NCBI RefSeq assembly: GCF_004785955.1
Contig: NZ_SJER01000001.1
Span: forward strand, 1,178,001 to 1,242,000
Source of the DNA: Halostella litorea
GTDB taxonomy: Archaea > Halobacteriota > Halobacteria > Halobacteriales > Natronoarchaeaceae
DNA length: 64,000 nt
Direction: 5' to 3'
Shown: positions 59,663-64,000 of the stretch, piece after piece
Numbering within the stretch: position 1 is the stretch's first letter
Layout of the letters: each line of letters begins with the position of its first letter
The notes under the pieces: generated by a model
What the model was told of the DNA's origin: nothing
The model's database searches: none
The model's input: the letters and a program-made list of their open reading frames with translations, nothing else
Position numbers and translations under genes: made by a program

Positions 59663-60841
59663 CTACGCCCCGCTCAGCCGCTCCCAGATGTCGTCCGAGT
59701 AGGTCATCAGCGTCGTGCCGAGGACGCTCATCACCAGCACGTAGCCGACGGCCAGCGACGGGATCGTCCCCCGGAGCACCGGCGTCGCGCCGCCGGCCGC
59801 GAGCGTGGCGATCACGAGCGAGAACTCGCCGCGGGTGACCATCCCCGCACCGACCCGGAACGAGCGCCGGCCGTCGAGCCCGTACCGCCGGCCGCCGAGG
59901 TAGCCGCTGACGAGCTTCGTCGGCGTCGTCAGGACGACGAGCACAGCCACGAGGCCGGCCGTGGCGGCCATCGCAGCCAGGTCCGTCTCCAGCCCGATCC
60001 AGAAGAAAAAGACCGCGGCGAAGAGGTCGCGGACGGGCATCAGCAGATGTTCCACGTCGTCGCTGTGCTCGGTGCTTCCGACGCCCATCCCGACGAAGAA
60101 GGCCGCCACGGCCTCGCTGACGCCGATCTCCAGGGCGATCCCGCCGACGAGGACGGTGAGCGCGACCGCCCGGAGCAACTGGAGTTCCTGGGTCTCGCCG
60201 TCGACGAGGTGCTGGACGATCCCGGTGCCGTAGCGCGCGACGGCGAACAGCGCGAGCAGGAAGCCGCCAGCGACGGCGAGGTCGACGGCGACCGCCGAGG
60301 AGTCGCCGCCCCCGAGGACTGCGGCGGACATGACGGTCAGGTACACCGCGATGACCAGGTCCTCGAAGACGAGCGTCCCCAGGATCGGCTCGCTCTCGTC
60401 GTTGGCGATCCAGCCCAGGTCGATGAGCGACTTGGTGATGACGGCCGACGATGAGATGTACACGACCCCGCCGAGAAACAGCGCCTCGACGACTGACCAG
60501 CCGAGCGCGAGCCCGACGACGACGCCCACGGGGAAGTTGATCAGCAGGTCGATCGTTCCGGCGGCGGTGATCCGGTCCCGGCTGGCCAGCAGCCGATCGA
60601 TGCTGAACTCCAGACCGAGGAAAAAGAGGAGAAAGACGATCCCGAGTTCCGCGAGGACGGTGACCACGTCGCCGGGAGCGACGTGCGGTGCGCCGACCTG
60701 GCCGAGCACGTCGGGTCCCACGAGAACCCCCGCGAGGACGTAGAACGGGATGACCGACTGGCCGACCCGGATCGCGACCGCACCGCCGATGGCGGCGGCG
60801 GCAAACACCGCACCGACCTCGACGAGGGGGGTCGCCGCCAT
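59663..60841 (-). CDS. CPA2 family cation/proton antiporter membrane subunit
   Basis: A 392-residue integral membrane protein with twelve or so hydrophobic segments of the KefB/NhaP-like CPA2 family. Typical blocks are FYVLAGVLVGPDVLG, GIVFLLFFLGLEFSIDRLL and LFLGGVVYISSSAVITKSL. It lacks a fused RCK/TrkA domain, which is instead supplied by the preceding gene on the operon, whose stop codon lies right next to this ATG. Such pairs (KhtU-KhtT type) move K+ or Na+ for protons. Confidence 0.9.
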   Translation of the reverse strand: MAATPLVEVGAVFAAAAIGGAVAIRVGQSVIPFYVLAGVLVGPDVLGQVGAPHVAPGDVVTVLAELGIVFLLFFLGLEFSIDRLLASRDRITAAGTIDLLINFPVGVVVGLALGWSVVEALFLGGVVYISSSAVITKSLIDLGWIANDESEPILGTLVFEDLVIAVYLTVMSAAVLGGGDSSAVAVDLAVAGGFLLALFAVARYGTGIVQHLVDGETQELQLLRAVALTVLVGGIALEIGVSEAVAAFFVGMGVGSTEHSDDVEHLLMPVRDLFAAVFFFWIGLETDLAAMAATAGLVAVLVVLTTPTKLVSGYLGGRRYGLDGRRSFRVGAGMVTRGEFSLVIATLAAGGATPVLRGTIPSLAVGYVLVMSVLGTTLMTYSDDIWERLSGA

Positions 60842-61327
60842 CTACTCGCCGGCAACGAACGATTCGAGCTCGTCGTGCTCCGCGCGGGAGCCGACGGCGA
60901 CGAGCGTGTCGTCGGGGCGGAGCGTCGTGTCCGGCGTGGGGTTGGTGATGGTCTCGCCGTCGCGCTGGATGGCGATGACGGACGCGCCGGTCTTCACACG
61001 AACGCCGGCGTCCTCCAGCGTCCGGCCCGCGACGGGCGACTGGGCGGGCACCTTCACCCACTCGATCAGCGACTCCTCGGAGAGCACCGTCTCGATGGTG
61101 TCGGTCTTGATCGGCTGGAAGTACGCGCCCTCCATGATCGTGCCGACCTGTCGGGCGAGCTTGTCGGAGAGTTCGAACAGCTTCTCGGAGTCGGCGTCCG
61201 GCTCGGGACGGATGAACAGCTCCCGCTTGCCCGTGTTGTGAATGACGACCACGAGCTGGGACCCGTCGTCGAGGTCGATCTCGTACTTCTTGCCGACCCC
61301 GGGGAGCTCGCTCTCGTAGACGGCCAT
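60842..61327 (-). CDS. KhtT-like RCK_C regulatory subunit of the antiporter
   Basis: A 161-residue protein. The N-terminal region begins MAVYESELPGVGKKYEIDLD, matching the KhtT family, and the C-terminal part is an RCK_C (TrkA-C) domain with VKTGASVIAIQRDGETITNP and LRPDDTLVAVGSRAEHDEL. RCK_C domains bind ligands such as cyclic di-AMP or sense K+ and pH. A longer frame to 61474 has no support. It directly precedes the antiporter gene, so a channel-type regulation of antiport is likely. Confidence 0.9.
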   Translation of the reverse strand: MAVYESELPGVGKKYEIDLDDGSQLVVVIHNTGKRELFIRPEPDADSEKLFELSDKLARQVGTIMEGAYFQPIKTDTIETVLSEESLIEWVKVPAQSPVAGRTLEDAGVRVKTGASVIAIQRDGETITNPTPDTTLRPDDTLVAVGSRAEHDELESFVAGE

Positions 61328-61463
61328 ACCCGTCGATCGGTCGACGAGGGGGAAAAATCCACCTCCGCGGCCCGCCGGGGAGTTCACCCCGGCCCACGGT
61401 CCCCGAACCACTTTCACCGCGCCATACGAACCCTTAACGGCGACGGCGACGTAGCCGGCCCCG

Positions 61464-63902
61464 ATGGCCGCCACGGACGAGGAACCGGGCTACGTGGACC
61501 ACCCGCTGCTTGCCCCGGAGTTCATCGAGCGCCGCCTCTACCAGATCCGACTCGCCGAGACCGCCGCGGAGGACCACACGCTGGTCTGCCTGCCGACAGG
61601 GCTGGGCAAGACCACGGTGAGCCTGCTCGTCACCGCGCGCCGGCTCGACGAGGTCGGCGGAAAGGCGCTGTTTCTCGCGCCGACGAAGCCCCTCGTCCAG
61701 CAACACGCCGACTTCTACCGCGAGGCGCTGTCGATCCCCGACGACGAGATAGTCGTGTTCACCGGCGAGGTCAGGCCCGACGACCGCGCCGCCCTCTGGG
61801 AGGACGCCCGCGTCGTCATCGCCACGCCGCAGGTCGTCGAGAACGACCTCGTCGGCAACCGCGTCTCGCTGTCGGACGTGACCCACTGCACGTTCGACGA
61901 GTGCCACCGCGCGACCGGCGACTACGCGTACAACTACATCGCCAAGCGCTACCACGCCGACGCCGCCGACCCGCTCGTCACCGGGATGAGCGCCTCGCCC
62001 GGCGGCGACGAGGAGGAGATCCTCGCGGTGTGTGAGAACCTCGGCATCCGCGAGGTGGAGGTGATGACCGAGGACGACGCCGACGTCGGCGAGTACACCC
62101 ACGACACCGAGGTCGACTGGAAGCGCGTCGAACTTCCCGAGGAGGTCGAGGCGATCCGCGACGGGCTGAACGAGGTGATCGAGGACCGCCTGGAGAAACT
62201 GAAGGAACTCGGCGTCACCCGCAAGACCAGCGCCGACCTCTCCGAGCGGGACCTCCAGGAGATGCGGGGCGAACTGCAGCAGCTGATCGACAACGACCAG
62301 TCGGAGGGGTACCAGGGGATGTCCGCCCACGCGGAGATCCGCAAGCTCCGGACGGCGGTGACGTACGTCGAGACCCAGAGCGTCGAGGCCCTGCGTCGCT
62401 ACTTCGAGCGCCAGCGCCAGGCCGCCCGCTCGTCGGGCGCATCGAAGGCAAGTCAGCGCCTCGTCTCGGAGCCGAAAGTGCGGGAGGCGATGCGGAAGGC
62501 CGAGAGCTACGACGGCCGCCACCCGAAGTTCTCCGAGGCCCGCATGCTGATCGCCGAGACGCTCGGCATCGAGGACGGCGAGCGCGTCATCGTGTTCACC
62601 GAGTCCCGCGACACCGCGGAGATCCTGACGGAGTTCCTGGGCGAACACTTCGACACCCGCCGGTTCGTCGGGCAGGGCGACAAGGACGGCAGCGACGGGA
62701 TGACCCAGACCGAACAGCAGGAGACGCTGGACGCCTTCCGCGCCGGCGAGTTCGAGGTGCTCGTCTCCACCTCCGTCGCCGAGGAGGGGCTGGACGTGCC
62801 GGAGGTCGACCTCGTGCTGTTCTACGAGCCCGTACCGACCGCCATCCGCTCGATCCAGCGGAAGGGCCGGACCGGCCGGCAGACCGAGGGGAAGGTGTCC
62901 GTGCTCATGGCCGAGGACACCCGCGACGAGGCGTACTTCTGGATCGCCCGCCGGAAGGAGTCGGAGATGGAGGACGAACTCCGGAAGCTCAAGGGCGCGG
63001 CCGACGAGATAGAGGACGAACTCGACGACAGCCAGCAGCAGCTCGCGGACTTCGCGGAGCCGGCCGGCGGCGGGAGCGGTACCGGCGACGCGGTAAACGC
63101 CACCGCGGGCGACGGCGGGACGGCCGCGAACGGAAACGCCGACCGCCAGCCCGGGCTTCAGGACTTCGGCGACCGGGACGACGAGGCCGGGAGCGCCGAC
63201 CCGGACGACGAGGAGGGCACCGTCGCGACCGCCCGCGGCGACGGCGACGACGTGGAGATAGTCGTCGACCAGCGCGAACTCGACTCGAACATCGCGCGGG
63301 ACCTCTCGACGCGGGACGGGATCGAGACGCGTCTGGAGACGCTGGCGGTCGGTGACTACGTCCTCTCGGACCGGGTCGCCGTCGAGCGCAAGAGCGTCGG
63401 CGACTTCCTCGACACGCTCACCGGCGGCGACGACCGGTCGATGTTCGAACAGGTCGGCGACCTCACCCGCCACTACTCGCGGGGCGTGCTGATAGTCGAG
63501 GGCGGGGACCTGTACGGCGAGCGCAACGTCCACCCGAACGCCGTCCGCGGCGCGCTGTCCTCGCTCGCGGTCGATTTCGGCGTCAGCGTCCTCCGGACCG
63601 AGGACGAGGGAGACACCGCCGACCTGCTGGAGGTGATCGCCGGCCGCGAACAGGCCGTCGACGACCGCGAGGTGAGCGTCCACGGCGAGAAGCAGTCGAA
63701 GACGCTGGCCGAACAGCAGGAGTACGTCGTCAGTTCCATCGCCGACGTCGGTCCGGTGACCGCGCGCTCGCTCCTGGAGGAGTTCTCGACGGTCGAGGCC
63801 GTGATGACCGCGCGGGAGGACGACCTGCTGGAAGCGGACGGCGTCGGCGAGGTGACCGCCGAGCGGATCCGCGAGGTCGTCGGGGGCGAGTACACCGGGT
63901 AA
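61464..63902 (+). CDS. hef: Hef fork-structure helicase/nuclease
   Basis: An 812-residue archaeal relative of XPF and FANCM that processes stalled or branched replication forks. The N-terminal SF2 helicase shows CLPTGLGKT (42-50), DECH (145-148) and motif VI IQRKGRTGR. A low-complexity linker follows (about 535-590). The C-terminal ERCC4 nuclease has VDQRELD and the catalytic VERKSVGDFLDTL, and the last 60 residues are a tandem helix-hairpin-helix (VGPVTARSLLEEF; ADGVGEVTAERIREVVGG). All domains appear intact. Confidence 0.95.
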   Translation: MAATDEEPGYVDHPLLAPEFIERRLYQIRLAETAAEDHTLVCLPTGLGKTTVSLLVTARRLDEVGGKALFLAPTKPLVQQHADFYREALSIPDDEIVVFTGEVRPDDRAALWEDARVVIATPQVVENDLVGNRVSLSDVTHCTFDECHRATGDYAYNYIAKRYHADAADPLVTGMSASPGGDEEEILAVCENLGIREVEVMTEDDADVGEYTHDTEVDWKRVELPEEVEAIRDGLNEVIEDRLEKLKELGVTRKTSADLSERDLQEMRGELQQLIDNDQSEGYQGMSAHAEIRKLRTAVTYVETQSVEALRRYFERQRQAARSSGASKASQRLVSEPKVREAMRKAESYDGRHPKFSEARMLIAETLGIEDGERVIVFTESRDTAEILTEFLGEHFDTRRFVGQGDKDGSDGMTQTEQQETLDAFRAGEFEVLVSTSVAEEGLDVPEVDLVLFYEPVPTAIRSIQRKGRTGRQTEGKVSVLMAEDTRDEAYFWIARRKESEMEDELRKLKGAADEIEDELDDSQQQLADFAEPAGGGSGTGDAVNATAGDGGTAANGNADRQPGLQDFGDRDDEAGSADPDDEEGTVATARGDGDDVEIVVDQRELDSNIARDLSTRDGIETRLETLAVGDYVLSDRVAVERKSVGDFLDTLTGGDDRSMFEQVGDLTRHYSRGVLIVEGGDLYGERNVHPNAVRGALSSLAVDFGVSVLRTEDEGDTADLLEVIAGREQAVDDREVSVHGEKQSKTLAEQQEYVVSSIADVGPVTARSLLEEFSTVEAVMTAREDDLLEADGVGEVTAERIREVVGGEYTG

Positions 63903-63976
63903 GCCCGGCTTACTCGCGGGGTTAACTCGATAGGGAGTTTGTACTAAACCGGCTGGGGCGTTTCGGACCCGGTAGC

Positions 63977-64000
63977 ATGACCGAGCAACCCGCGCGGACC
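63977..64000 (+). CDS. Start of a gene that runs out of the window
   Basis: An ATG at 63977 opens a frame reading MTEQPART to the window edge. A TATA-like GTACTAAAC lies about 30 bases upstream. Eight codons are too few to name a product; the start itself is plausible because of the promoter spacing. Confidence 0.35.

Noticed and set aside
61434..63683. 749-codon minus-strand frame antisense to hef
   Set aside because: Hef has full helicase, nuclease and HhH motifs; the antisense frame is compositional.
1..64000. tRNA, rRNA and CRISPR arrays
   Set aside because: I looked for GGTTCGAATC-type T-arms, conserved rRNA blocks and evenly spaced 28-37 base repeats, and saw none.

Overview
The window is a 64 kb chromosomal stretch of a halophilic archaeon (class Halobacteria). 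The evidence is very high GC, strongly acidic proteins rich in Asp and Glu, TATA boxes about 25 bases before start codons with little or no leader, and typical haloarchaeal genes: RadA, the PolD large subunit, NMD3, Hef, PspAB, cmi4 and several small DUF578x proteins. Genus cannot be fixed by reading alone. I see no rRNA, tRNA, CRISPR array, insertion sequence or prophage. The only clear selfish element is an intein.

Layout. 1-6.6 kb: small zinc-finger and DUF genes, a PHP phosphoesterase, a YkgJ-type cysteine-cluster protein and an XPD-like helicase. 6.6-12 kb: an NMD3-Taw2 pair, the membrane-stress pair HtpX-PspAB, and radA. 12-21 kb: hemL, a DMT exporter, a double-hotdog thioesterase, an Amt-PII fusion, hemB, a DedA protein and two tandem GNAT acetyltransferases. 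21-25.3 kb: a membrane Fe-S oxidoreductase of the HdrD/FadF type and a biotin ECF transporter (bioY-ecfA-ecfT). 25.4-31.5 kb: cmi4, the overlapping hemC-cobA-hemD operon, and a DHH phosphoesterase. With hemL and hemB, most of the glutamate-1-semialdehyde to uroporphyrinogen III/precorrin-2 route lies within 17 kb.

32.7-37.1 kb is the most unusual locus. A radical SAM/SPASM enzyme with a PqqD-like N-terminus is followed by a small membrane protein, an ABC ATPase and an ABC permease. Facing them is a 45-codon gene, too short for usual gene calling, whose product carries four cysteines in a Cys-x-x-Cys-x-x-Cys-x-x-Cys array. A Bat-type HTH regulator follows. I read this as a candidate RiPP (modified peptide) biosynthesis and export system.

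37.3-47.8 kb: a NifU-domain protein, a sulfatase-fold enzyme with Thr in place of the catalytic Cys/Ser, a UPF0104 membrane protein, a ketopantoate-reductase-like enzyme, a rubredoxin-like protein, and PolD large subunit interrupted by a 504-residue LAGLIDADG intein that ends in Gln. 48-55.4 kb: a complete dipeptide/oligopeptide ABC importer. 55.4-64 kb: glycyl-tRNA synthetase, a CBS-domain protein, a dolichol-kinase-like protein, a CPA2 antiporter with its RCK_C subunit, and the fork-repair helicase/nuclease Hef.

Two structural features cut across the annotation. Five copies of a modular intergenic repeat each begin just after a stop codon and keep their hairpins while the stem sequences change. 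A separate 81-base element with perfect 16-base inverted ends lies next to the PolD gene.
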